This document shows, in pieces, positions 34,466 through 42,882 of a DNA stretch of 64,000 nt. The notes under the pieces were generated by a model. It was not told the origin of the DNA and did not search any database. It saw only the letters and a list, made by a program, of their open reading frames with translations. A program made the translations under genes and the position numbers. The stretch's first letter is position 1. The number at the start of each line of letters is the position of its first letter. The DNA is from CAWIUB01 sp963839175 (GTDB taxonomy: Bacteria > Actinomycetota > Actinomycetes > Mycobacteriales > Jatrophihabitantaceae), in assembly GCA_963839175.1 (NCBI GenBank), contig CAWIUB010000010.1, positions 186,001-250,000 of the forward strand. Reading direction: 5' to 3'.

Positions 34466-36739
34466 TTGGCTGCCATCGGAGAGCGCCCGGTCCGTTTCCA
34501 CGTTCCGGAGCTGGAGCGGCGTGCTGAAGAGCGGATCCAGCAAGCGGCGCAGGCGGTGCTTGCAACGTGTTTGGGCGGCGGTTCGGCGTTCACACCGGGC
34601 GTGCGGCTGTGGGGGCCGGGGCCAGCCGCCGAACTGCATGAGCATTTTGTCGAGAAGCCGAACACCGGGCCAGGAACGTTCCTGACCAAGCTGAAGTCCC
34701 AGATTGCCGGATGCAGCGATACAGCGGTCCAACTCGCGGCGGAGTTGCAGTATCTGACAATCCTGCCGCTGCACGACATGACGCCGGACAAGAAGCGCGA
34801 CCGGCTTAACCAGATCCTCTCGTGGATGAACGAACCGGTTGCGGTCCCGACTGGTCTGTCCGCCGCGTTGGAGGGCGGCGTCTTCAACGGCGGCATGGGA
34901 TTCAAGGTCATGGCATGGAAGCAGTTCGCGATCTTCATCGACTTCGTCGCCGCGTGGACCGCGGTGGGCGACATGGCCCAGCAGGAAATGTCGGGCGATC
35001 CGTGGAAGTTCCGGGACTTCGTCAACGGCGTCCCTGGCGCGCTACCGGCTGCTCAACGTTACGAACTGATGTACTTGGCCTACCCGGACGTGTTCGACCC
35101 GATAGTCAACCATGAGCACCGTAAGAACATCCGCAAAGCTTTCGCTGACGTCATTGGCGGCGCCACCGGCGATCTCGACCGGGATCTGTACGAAATCCGC
35201 AACACTCTCGAGGAGCAGCAAGGAGACTCCGTCGAGTTCTACTCTGCACCGCTGGTGGACAAGTGGAAGGTCACGAAACCGCCGCCTTCGCCGGTTCAGC
35301 GTGGCTGGTTCGTCAGAGCAGGTCGGACGGCCAACCAGGTGTCAGAGTGGCTGCGTGACGGCGTGGTTCGCTATGCAGTGGACTCTGTCCCCGTCGACGG
35401 GCTCGTCGGGTCCACTCAGGCGCAGCTGGCAGCGAAGGTCTCGGCACAAGGCGGAGGGCTGACCTACAACCAGAGGTCGCAGCTGTCCGAGGAGCTGGAT
35501 GTCTTCCTGAACCGGATGCAGCTCGGAGACCTCGTCGTCGCCCTTGACCATGATGCGGTGTACGGCGGAACCATCCACGGCGCGGCGATCGCGGTGGACG
35601 GCATCCTGCAAAGATCGGTCGAGTGGATGTCCAGCGGTTCCGCCGTTGCCATCGATGACTTGCAGGGCGGTCTCGCGGCTCGTCTGCAGACCTCCGGAGA
35701 CATCGTTGAGCTATCGCCGCTTGAGGTAAGGCTGCTTCGCCACCAGTTTGAGGACGAGGACGACACCGCCACCCAGCCCCTACTTGCGGATGTCACGGAC
35801 GATCTTTCACGGGATCTGATGGTCGGCAAGGCGTGGCTGCAGGAGTGCGTCGAGCTTCTACGGGATCGGCCGCAGCTGGTCTTCTACGGCCCGCCGGGAA
35901 CTGGCAAGACTTACGTAGCGCAACGGCTGGCGTGGCATCTGGCGGGCCGGGAAGGCACGACGCTGGTGCAGTTCCATCCGGCGTACACGTACGAGGACTT
36001 CTTCGAGGGTTACCGCCCCGTTCCGGGCGGTAGCGGGACCCTCAGCTTCGATCTGCGGCCGGGGCCGTTCCGCAGGGTGGTCGATCAGGCGACGAAGCAC
36101 CCAGACCTGACGTTCGTATTGATTATCGACGAGGTGAACCGGGGCAACCTGGCCCGGATATTCGGTGAGCTGTACTTCTTGCTTGAGTACCGGGATGCCG
36201 CTATCGAGCTGCTGTACAGCGCTACCGACGGCACCGGCCGGCCGCAGACCTTCACGCTGCCGTCGAACGTGGTTGTGCTGGCCACGATGAACAGCTCCGA
36301 CCGGTCGATCGCTTTGGTCGACGCGGCGATGAGGCGACGGTTCTCGTTTGTGTCCTTGCACCCGGCTGATGAGCCTGTGAAGTCGTTACTCGCGACATGG
36401 CTGGCGCGCACGGGCCGTGAGCCGGACAACGCCGTGCTGCTGGACCGGTTGAACGAACAGATCGGTGATCCTGATTTCGCGATCGGCCCGTCGTATTTCA
36501 TGAGGCCCGCCGTGTACGCAGAAGGCGGGCTGGCGCGGATGTGGCGGACATCGATCCTGCCGCTGCTGGAGGAGCATCACTACGGCGATGGCGTGGATGT
36601 CGCGAAGCGCTACGCGTTGAACACCTTGCTGGCGCCAAGCGCGCAAGCTGGCCCCTCCGCTGCCGCCGTCGGCGGAGCTCAGGAAGGTGCGCCCCCCGCC
36701 GAGGGCGGCGGGATCGGACCAGTTGCGTCGCAGGAGTGA
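34466..36739 (+). CDS. mcrB: McrB-type AAA+ GTPase of a type IV restriction system
   Basis: A 757-residue protein translated from TTG 34466, placed 5 bases after GGAGGT. The C-terminal McrB motor has Walker A FYGPPGTGKTYVAQRL near residue 475, TLVQFHPAYTYEDFFEGYRP, Walker B FVLIIDEVNRGNLARIFGEL near 550, and the GTP-selectivity motif MNSSDRS near 609, then ALVDAAMRRRF. The long N-terminus (about 450 residues) holds an unrecognised helical region (1-270) and a segment PVQRGWFVRAGRTANQVSEW resembling EVE-like modified-base readers. It partners McrC, the nuclease 4 bases downstream, to cut DNA carrying modified bases. Confidence 0.9.
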   Translation: MAAIGERPVRFHVPELERRAEERIQQAAQAVLATCLGGGSAFTPGVRLWGPGPAAELHEHFVEKPNTGPGTFLTKLKSQIAGCSDTAVQLAAELQYLTILPLHDMTPDKKRDRLNQILSWMNEPVAVPTGLSAALEGGVFNGGMGFKVMAWKQFAIFIDFVAAWTAVGDMAQQEMSGDPWKFRDFVNGVPGALPAAQRYELMYLAYPDVFDPIVNHEHRKNIRKAFADVIGGATGDLDRDLYEIRNTLEEQQGDSVEFYSAPLVDKWKVTKPPPSPVQRGWFVRAGRTANQVSEWLRDGVVRYAVDSVPVDGLVGSTQAQLAAKVSAQGGGLTYNQRSQLSEELDVFLNRMQLGDLVVALDHDAVYGGTIHGAAIAVDGILQRSVEWMSSGSAVAIDDLQGGLAARLQTSGDIVELSPLEVRLLRHQFEDEDDTATQPLLADVTDDLSRDLMVGKAWLQECVELLRDRPQLVFYGPPGTGKTYVAQRLAWHLAGREGTTLVQFHPAYTYEDFFEGYRPVPGGSGTLSFDLRPGPFRRVVDQATKHPDLTFVLIIDEVNRGNLARIFGELYFLLEYRDAAIELLYSATDGTGRPQTFTLPSNVVVLATMNSSDRSIALVDAAMRRRFSFVSLHPADEPVKSLLATWLARTGREPDNAVLLDRLNEQIGDPDFAIGPSYFMRPAVYAEGGLARMWRTSILPLLEEHHYGDGVDVAKRYALNTLLAPSAQAGPSAAAVGGAQEGAPPAEGGGIGPVASQE

Positions 36740-36743
36740 CTGC

Positions 36744-37922
36744 GTGGATATCTCGCTGCAGGAAGGTGGCGCCCCGGTCGAGGTGAGGTTGGCGGCAGAG
36801 ATGGTGGCGAGCCTCGTCGCGACCGGTGCGGTGAGTGCAGCACCGACGACATCGCCAGGGGTGTGGTTACTGACGGCAGGCACGAAGGTCGGCGCGTTGT
36901 CAGTTACTGATGTCGTGGTGCGGATCGCGCCGAAGATCGACATTCGCCGGGTGGTGTTCCTGCTGGGGTACGCGCTGAACCCGGATGGCTGGCGGGACAC
37001 GGAGGTTCCGCTGCGTCGCGACGACGACCTGCTCAGCGCAGTAGCCGATGCGTACGTCCGCCAGGCGGAGCGGGCATTGCGGGAGGGACTTCTCCATGGG
37101 TACCGGATGCGGGACGACACGCTGACGGTGTTGCGGGGCCGCCTTCGGGACGGGGCGCAGGTGAGGCGCCGTTTCGCTCTGCCGGTGCCCCTGGAGGTGA
37201 GCTACGACGACTTCATCGTCGACGTGGTCGAGAACCGGACGCTCAAGGCTGCGGCGCTGCGGCTTTTGAAACTGCCAGGAGTTCGGTCATCGACGCGTAA
37301 TGCTCTGCGCAGGGTCGCGTTCGCGCAGTTGGCCGACGTCGGTTGGGAAGTGTCCGCGACGGAACGGTGGCGTCCGTCCCGGCTGAACATGCGTTATCAA
37401 CCGGCACTGCGACTGGCCGAAGTCATCCTGGCCGGGCAGTCGTTCGACCACGCGGCGGGGCCTCTGCCGGTGACAGGGTTCCTGATCGACATGGCCAGGG
37501 TCTTCGAGGACTTCGTGACAGTAGCGCTGTCGCACGCGTTGGCAGCCTACGGCGGCGTTGCTCACCGCCAGTACACGACCTACCTCGACGTCGCTCAACG
37601 TGTGTCGGTCAGACCTGACCTCGTGTGGCTGAGCGGCAACTCGCCGGTCGGGGTGGTCGACGCGAAGTACAAGTCCGAATCAGGCACCGGATCCAAGCAC
37701 AGCGACCTCTACCAGATGCTGGCCTACTGTTCGATCTTGCGCCTCGGTGAGGGTCACTTGGTCTACGCAAAGGGCTATGAGCAGCCGGCCCGCCACGAGG
37801 TTCGCAACAGCGGAGTCAGAATCACCTGCCACGCCCTCGACCTCCAGGCCATACCGACGGACTTGCTTGCCCAAATCGACGCGATAGCTGCCGTGCTGCG
37901 CGTCGACGCTCACCATGGCTAA
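36744..37922 (+). CDS. mcrC: McrC-type nuclease subunit of McrBC
   Basis: A 392-residue McrC protein. The N-terminal domain (VWLLTAGTKVGALSVTDVVV, IAPKIDIRRVVFLLGYAL) leads to the PD-(D/E)xK nuclease with RPDLVWLSG and GVVDAKYK near residues 289-310 (metal-binding Asp, then D-x-K). GTG 36744 is 4 bases after the mcrB stop and follows CAGGAG. In McrBC, McrC stimulates GTP hydrolysis by McrB and cleaves DNA between methylated sites. All visible catalytic residues are intact, so the system may be active. Confidence 0.9.
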   Translation: MDISLQEGGAPVEVRLAAEMVASLVATGAVSAAPTTSPGVWLLTAGTKVGALSVTDVVVRIAPKIDIRRVVFLLGYALNPDGWRDTEVPLRRDDDLLSAVADAYVRQAERALREGLLHGYRMRDDTLTVLRGRLRDGAQVRRRFALPVPLEVSYDDFIVDVVENRTLKAAALRLLKLPGVRSSTRNALRRVAFAQLADVGWEVSATERWRPSRLNMRYQPALRLAEVILAGQSFDHAAGPLPVTGFLIDMARVFEDFVTVALSHALAAYGGVAHRQYTTYLDVAQRVSVRPDLVWLSGNSPVGVVDAKYKSESGTGSKHSDLYQMLAYCSILRLGEGHLVYAKGYEQPARHEVRNSGVRITCHALDLQAIPTDLLAQIDAIAAVLRVDAHHG

Positions 37923-38091
37923 CCACTGCACGTGAGTACATCGACGGCGGGCGGCCGGGGCCGTGTGGGACATCCGAATTTCAACATCCAACGCAAGGAT
38001 CTCGAACCCGGCTCGCACCCATGCCATCGCGTGATCGGTCCGCCCGGGCTGGCGGAAAGGCACACAGTACCCACGCCCTGGCCAACAGGCG

Positions 38092-40113
38092 CTAGGTGGC
38101 TGGTGTCGAACGGCTGTCTGAGGGGGTGACCGCTGACGGCGGAGTGCCGGTGGGCCGGTGTCGCGGCGCCTGGGTCGAGTTGAGCGCGACCTGCGATCGG
38201 TGCTGCTGTGAGCGATTTGCGGTGGCGGTGAGGTGGTGGCGGCCGCTTGTGGCTGCCGGGTACGGCGTTGTGCTGCCTGGACCGGCCTATCCGGCCGCTG
38301 TGGCCCATCCTTGGTTCGGCGTGCCGGCCACGGCGAGCGCGGCCAGGCGTGCGAGGTTGACGGCGGCGGCGAGCAGGGCGAAGTCGGCGGCGACCTTGGT
38401 CTGTCCGCGGACCCGGGCGCGCCTGCCGCCGTGGTGGCGGCGCATCAGGTGCCCGATCTTGCGTTCCACTTTGGGTCGGGTGGCGCGGTAGTCGGCGACC
38501 CAGTCCGGGTCACGCTGCCGGTGCCGTGCGTGGGCGAGTTGCTGCTCATACGGGCCGATGCCGATGCTGCGCCCGCCAGCGGCCTTGGTGCACTGCTCGC
38601 GCAGCGGGCAGCCGGTGCAGGCCTGGCCGAAGCTGGCGGTGCCGGCCCCGTCGGCACCGCGGCGGATCGGCGCGGTGTTCCCGGCGGGACAGGTCACGCT
38701 GTCCTGTTCGAGGTCGATGTCGAAGCGGTCCTTGGCGAACAACCCGCCCGCGGCGACCGGCTGCTGGGTCTTGCACTTGGACTCGATCCCGGCTTGGTCC
38801 AGCCGGTCGTGGAACTGTCCAGTGCCGTAGGCGTTATCGCCGTAGACACTGGCCTGATCCGAGCCGGCGTCGCTACCGGCATCACCGGCCTGCCCAGAGT
38901 CGCTGCCCGGCGCGGCCTCGCCGGCGGTATCGGATGCCTCGACGACCTCGTCAGCAACCCCATCGGTGCCGGTGCCGGTGTCGGTGGCCTCGCCGGTGTC
39001 GGTGTCGTGGTCGGTGTCGTGCTCGTCGAGCAGGTCTGCGATGAGGTCTTCGGCGACGCTGGCGTCCCCGGCGTTACCGGCGCTCACCGTGGTGGCGGTG
39101 ATGATCTCGGTGTCGGGGTCGATGCCGACATGCCCCTTGTAGCCGTCGAAACCGCGCGCCGCGGTCTTGTGCCCGTGCCGGGTCTCGGGATCCACGGTGG
39201 AGATCACCCGGTCTTTGGCGACCCGCCGGGCGATCCGGAACACCCCGGCCTCGTCGCGGTCGAGGTCTTGGCCGAGCACGGTGGCCAGCAACGCCGCGGC
39301 CTGGGCCACCGCGTCGGTGAGTTCTCTGCCGTCCAGCACCGCCAGCAGCGCCATGCCGTCGCGGGCCAGCGCGTCGACCAGCTCGGCCCGCGCGTCCGGG
39401 TCGTCGTAGTCACACACCGGCTTGCCCGCAGCGACGTAGTCGTCATCACGCCCCAGCACCGCCCGGAGCTCGCCGGCCAGCTCGCTGTCTGCGGCTTTGA
39501 GCAGCCCCCGGATCGCCGAGCGGACCAGGGTGACGGTGTCCATCGTGGCGACCGCGTCATACAACGCTGTGGAGTCCAGCACCCGCCGCCGGCCCACCAG
39601 CCCGGCCGCCTTGGCCACCTCGAGCACCATGTCGAAGATCCGGTCCGGCGCGGCCGAGGCGGCCAGCCGGGCGCGCATGTCCACCAGCACTGTGTGCACG
39701 AACCCCGGGTAGTCGAAATCCAGCCCGCCCGCCGCGTACTTCCACCGCGCGTCGAAGCAGAACCGGTCGGCCGCCTCCCGGTCGCTGCAGCCCTCGATGC
39801 GTTGCAACACCATCACCACCGCCACGATCTGAGGCGGCACGCTGCGTCGGCCCACATCGGTGAACAGGTCGGCGAACATCTCATCGGGGAACAGCCGGTG
39901 ACACTCCCGGTGCAGCAGCCCGTAGATCGACTCCGGTCCGACCCGGCCGTCACAGAACCCGGCCGTGGACCGGAACAAATCAGCCTGCCTCGGCGCCAGC
40001 CCCAACGTCACGACTCACCCCGGCAACCACGTCCCTGCGGCATAGGCACATGCTCCCAGAGATGATCAACAAGACGCGGCACCGCCACGCGACGAAAAAC
40101 ACCAGCCACCTAG
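38092..40113 (-). mobile_element. IS1182-family insertion sequence
   Basis: An element of about 2.02 kb bounded by a perfect 15-bp inverted repeat CTAGGTGGCTGGTGT (38092-38106, and complement 40099-40113). CTAG at each end is itself palindromic and may be the 4-bp target duplication used by IS1182 relatives. One intact transposase gene fills the interior. It separates mcrC from the Imm5-like gene. Confidence 0.9.
38287..40011 (-). CDS. IS1182-family transposase with Asp/Thr/Gly-rich insert
   Basis: A 574-residue transposase. The N-terminal DUF772 domain (VVMVLQRIEGCSDREAADRF) is followed by RRRVLDSTALYDAVATMD (first catalytic Asp), FDGYKGHVGIDPDTEIITAT (second), and the C-terminal Cys-rich KCKTQQPV ... 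CPAGNTAP ... CTGCPLREQCTKA part. Between them lies a 60-70-residue low-complexity insert rich in D, T, G and A (DTDHDTDTGEATDTGTGTDG), coded by 38850-39040 in short repeats. The start is GTG 40011. The frame is intact. Confidence 0.9.
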   Translation of the reverse strand: MTLGLAPRQADLFRSTAGFCDGRVGPESIYGLLHRECHRLFPDEMFADLFTDVGRRSVPPQIVAVVMVLQRIEGCSDREAADRFCFDARWKYAAGGLDFDYPGFVHTVLVDMRARLAASAAPDRIFDMVLEVAKAAGLVGRRRVLDSTALYDAVATMDTVTLVRSAIRGLLKAADSELAGELRAVLGRDDDYVAAGKPVCDYDDPDARAELVDALARDGMALLAVLDGRELTDAVAQAAALLATVLGQDLDRDEAGVFRIARRVAKDRVISTVDPETRHGHKTAARGFDGYKGHVGIDPDTEIITATTVSAGNAGDASVAEDLIADLLDEHDTDHDTDTGEATDTGTGTDGVADEVVEASDTAGEAAPGSDSGQAGDAGSDAGSDQASVYGDNAYGTGQFHDRLDQAGIESKCKTQQPVAAGGLFAKDRFDIDLEQDSVTCPAGNTAPIRRGADGAGTASFGQACTGCPLREQCTKAAGGRSIGIGPYEQQLAHARHRQRDPDWVADYRATRPKVERKIGHLMRRHHGGRRARVRGQTKVAADFALLAAAVNLARLAALAVAGTPNQGWATAAG

Positions 40114-40258
40114 ATCGCCCTGTCCGGGCGACGGCCAGCTGGGGGCGCGGTCCCAACCAGGGATCGGCTACTGGGACAGGCGTTCCACTCGCCGCTGTTG
40201 AACCGGGCGAGTGCTCACGGCGCCCGCTCCATGGGCGGTGTTGGCGTCCGACTCGCGC

Positions 40259-40768
40259 TCAGCAGTCAAACACTGACCAGCAGATTTCGTTCCGCAACCG
40301 CTGGTCGTCAAGTACGAGCTCGCGAATCGCCTTCGGGAGCTGGTCACGCTGCCACCGGCACTCAAGTCGTCCTGCGGCGTCGCCCTCACCCTCAGGCGCG
40401 GCAGCACGTGCGGCCTTGATCGCATAGGCAGCAGCACCGAGTTCGTGCCGGTGTGCGACGGCCCCGGCCTGGCCAGCAGCGTACGCGGCATGCCGTGCAG
40501 CCCCACGCAGGTCTCTGGCCGCGCCCATTGCATGGCCGCCCGCCGCGCGAGCCTGCATCATCGTGACCTCGCCACGCACCCAAGCGCGGGCATGCTCGAT
40601 CGCCTGACGCGGTCGTGGGTCCTGAGGCTGAGCCGACTGGAACAGGTCAAGAACGTGCTCTGCGCACGATGCCGCCCAAAGAGCCAGAAGCTGCTGACCC
40701 GAATCGGTCAGGGTGCCACCGCAGCGGATCGTCACAAAGCGAGAGTCTCGGACCTCCGGGAGGATCAC
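40259..40768 (-). CDS. Imm5-like putative immunity protein
   Basis: A 169-residue, Ala-rich helical protein. The segment LLALWAASCAEHVLDLFQSA, then RPRQAIEHARAWVRGEVTMM and repeated His/Ala helices (AARHAAYAAGQAGAVAHRHE, LGAAAYAIKAARAA) match the Imm5-like family of presumed immunity proteins. The start is GTG 40768. No partner toxin is visible on either side; the neighbour to the left is an insertion sequence and to the right the island edge, so it may be an orphan. Confidence 0.7.
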   Translation of the reverse strand: MILPEVRDSRFVTIRCGGTLTDSGQQLLALWAASCAEHVLDLFQSAQPQDPRPRQAIEHARAWVRGEVTMMQARAAGGHAMGAARDLRGAARHAAYAAGQAGAVAHRHELGAAAYAIKAARAAAPEGEGDAAGRLECRWQRDQLPKAIRELVLDDQRLRNEICWSVFDC

Positions 40769-41028
40769 GCTGGCACTCCTACCACTTGCATCCGCCCAAC
40801 ACCCTAAGCCAGCGCGCGACCAGGCACGCCTCCAAGCGAAGCCTGGGAACTTGGTGGTCGATCGCCAAACGGGACACCGCCTGCGCTGGCCACGCGGGCG
40901 GGTCGCCGGTCGGGCGCACCCGGGTGTCGCCGCTGACCGCGCATAACCACGTCACGATGGGCGATGGCCGACAAGCCCGGGTACGCCCTATTCGGCGATC
41001 TACGCGCGGACCTGGCCCTACTTGCGGT
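40769..41028. other. Right end of the island
   Basis: No gene is supported. The tadA N-terminal frame runs into this stretch and continues as 75 Arg/Pro-rich codons to a stop at 40804, a product of read-through into foreign DNA. Confidence 0.5.
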
Positions 41029-41034
41029 ATTGAC
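41021..41034. repeat. Right island junction (attR-like core)
   Basis: CTTGCGGTATTGAC at 41021-41034 corresponds to the left junction CTTGCGGATATTCAC at 23670-23684, with one base missing. On the minus strand, tadA sequence reads up to GCC GTC AAT and is lost after it. Confidence 0.65.
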
Positions 41035-41508
41035 GGCCATGTGCTGACGGGTGATCTGCGGAATCACCACGTGCAGCCGCGAGCCATCCGGCAACATCGC
41101 GTCTACGAACGGGGTCGACAGATCGATCCGGCGTCCCGACGTCCGCAGCATGCGCTCGACAAGCTCGGCCACCTGGTCGGCGGTCAGGATCAGCGTCGTC
41201 AGCTCGGATCGCCCGCGTCGTGCGACGAACACTCGCCCTGGTTCGTTGATCCAGATTTCTTCGACCACCGCATCGTCGAGGAATGGCTGGAGCGGGCCGA
41301 ATCCAGACACCGAGTCGACGACGGTCCGCGCGACGGCGGTCGTGTCGCCCAGCGGCGGCATCGACGACATCACCGCCCGGTCGAGATAGTCGCCGATCAC
41401 TTCATCCACGAGCCGGCGCACGGCACCCGCCTCGGCAAGCGGATCGATGCCCCGGCGACGGACGAGTTCACGTACCTCGTCTTCGACGATGGCTGGCCCT
41501 GATGCCAC
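41029..41508 (-). pseudogene. tadA: tadA N-terminal half, cut off by the island
   Basis: About 160 residues of the N-terminal domain of a TadA/CpaF ATPase: VSGFGPLQPFLDDAVVEEIW, INEPGRVFVARRGRSEL, VERMLRTSGRRIDLSTPFVD, AMLPDGSRLHVVIPQITRQH, then MAVN. The match then stops abruptly and resumes as NIRKF at 23.68 kb. Together the halves make about 410 residues, normal for actinobacterial TadA. I prefer GTG 41508, 5 bases after GGGGAG, to the GTG at 41514. Walker motifs lie in the other half, so this piece cannot be an ATPase. Confidence 0.9.
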
Positions 41509-41514
41509 GTTCAC

Positions 41515-41954
41515 TCCCCGTCTGGGCGGGTTCCGCCCGGTGCTGACGCGAGAGGTTACTGCCTCGTGGTCACCTAGCGAAATCGCCCCCCTACCGCCTG
41601 TGGATTACGGGATCGGAGGGGGACGCGCGGCGATGAGCGAGACCAGCCGCAGCCGGGTGCTACGCGCTGATCAGGGTGCCGAACCCCGCAGCGCAGACGC
41701 AACCGCCGTGGCCGCGGGGCGATGCTGAAGCCTCTCGGCCGTCTGTCGTTGATCAGGAGCCACCGACCAGGCAGTGGCGCTGGTTCACGGGCTCCTGATC
41801 ATGTGGATGGCCGCACACTTCATGGCGCAGCCCGTTCGGATCACGCCCGCGCCCAGTTGCGCTGGCCGTGGTGATCCTGCGAGCCCGGCCGACGCCGGTC
41901 GATTACCTGGGACGTCATGGCCGGACTCCGTCGGCGCCGAATAGCGTGAACGGC
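41515..41954. other. Divergent intergenic region, tadA / XRE regulator
   Basis: It holds the expected promoters of the tad operon (left) and the XRE gene (right). A 31-codon frame at 41633-41728, behind GGAGGGGG, has no recognisable product. No tadZ-like gene is present where many Tad loci have one. Confidence 0.45.
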
Positions 41955-42746
41955 GTGACCACCATGCAGCTGCCCGGCAAACCCGTCGGCACCCTGCTGC
42001 GCAGCTGGCGTGAACGGCGCCGGCTCAGCCAGCTCGACCTCGCGATCCGCGCCGAGATCTCCACCCGGCACCTGAGCTTCGTCGAAACGGGGCGCGCCCA
42101 GCCGAGCAGCAGGCTGATCCTGCATCTGAGCGAGCACCTGGACGTGCCGCTGCGTGACCGAAACACTCTGCTGCTCGCGGGTGGCTTCGCGCCGGCGTAC
42201 CCGCAGCACCGGCTGACCGATACGCCGATGGCGGCGATCAGCGACGCGATCAACCAGATCTTGACGGCGCACGAGCCCTACCCGGCCGTCGTCATCGACC
42301 AGAGCTGGGAGCTCGTCGCGGGAAACGACGCAGTCGGCCTGCTCACCGCCGACGCCGCTGCGCACCTGCTCGAGCCGCCGGTGAACGTGCTGCGATTGAG
42401 CCTGCACCCGGACGGCATGGCACCGCGCATCGTCAACCTCGGCGAATGGCGCGCCCATCTGCTCAGCCGGCTCGGCCGGCAGATCGCCGCCACCGACGAC
42501 GACGGGCTGCGCGCGCTGCTCGCCGAGCTGCGCGAATACCCGGCCGGCGACGACGATCCGGCGCGGCGCGACACGAGCGGGTTGATCGTCCGGCTGCGCT
42601 ATCGCGTGAGCGACGGAACCGAGCTGCACCTGTTCAGCACGACGACGGTCTTCGGCACCCCGCTGGACGTCACCGTGGCGGAGCTGGCCATCGAAGCGTT
42701 CTACCCGGCCGACGCGGAGACGGCCGAGGTGCTGCGCCGCGGTTAG
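41955..42746 (+). CDS. XRE-family regulator with MmyB-like ligand domain
   Basis: A 263-residue protein. The helix-turn-helix is at the N-terminus (LLRSWRERRRLSQLDLAIRA, EISTRHLSFVETGRAQPS), followed by an MmyB/PAS-like domain (PYPAVVIDQSWELVAGNDAV, then PPVNVLRLSLHPDGMAPRIV). This family often binds a small ligand and controls an adjacent gene. The start is GTG 41955 or ATG 41964. The MFS transporter follows 137 bases later on the same strand and is a possible target; inference. Confidence 0.87.
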   Translation: MTTMQLPGKPVGTLLRSWRERRRLSQLDLAIRAEISTRHLSFVETGRAQPSSRLILHLSEHLDVPLRDRNTLLLAGGFAPAYPQHRLTDTPMAAISDAINQILTAHEPYPAVVIDQSWELVAGNDAVGLLTADAAAHLLEPPVNVLRLSLHPDGMAPRIVNLGEWRAHLLSRLGRQIAATDDDGLRALLAELREYPAGDDDPARRDTSGLIVRLRYRVSDGTELHLFSTTTVFGTPLDVTVAELAIEAFYPADAETAEVLRRG

Positions 42747-42882
42747 CTGTCCATCGCATGTCGACCACGAGCCAGGAGAACGAATCGACCGTGCCAGTCG
42801 GGATGGCCCATAGCCGGCAACCTACGCAGCCCCGTGCGGCATTATGGGTGCGGGGCATCTGCCGCAGGCGAGCAGGAGCACG

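Larger units (their letters stand above)
23682..41028. mobile_element. 17.3-kb composite genomic island inserted in tadA
   Basis: The island is defined by the split of tadA: the C-terminal half ends at 23684 and the N-terminal half resumes at about 41029. The two junctions share a short core: AATATCCGCAAGT on the left and AATACCGCAAGT on the right (minus strand). Contents from left: exported Asp-box protein, IS1595-type element, dehydrogenase, second att-like copy, group II intron, sortase, ice-binding protein, DUF4375 protein, McrBC, IS1182-type element, Imm5-like gene. No integrase, excisionase, relaxase or conjugation gene is visible, so the element is either defective or was mobilised in trans. 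Confidence 0.8.
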
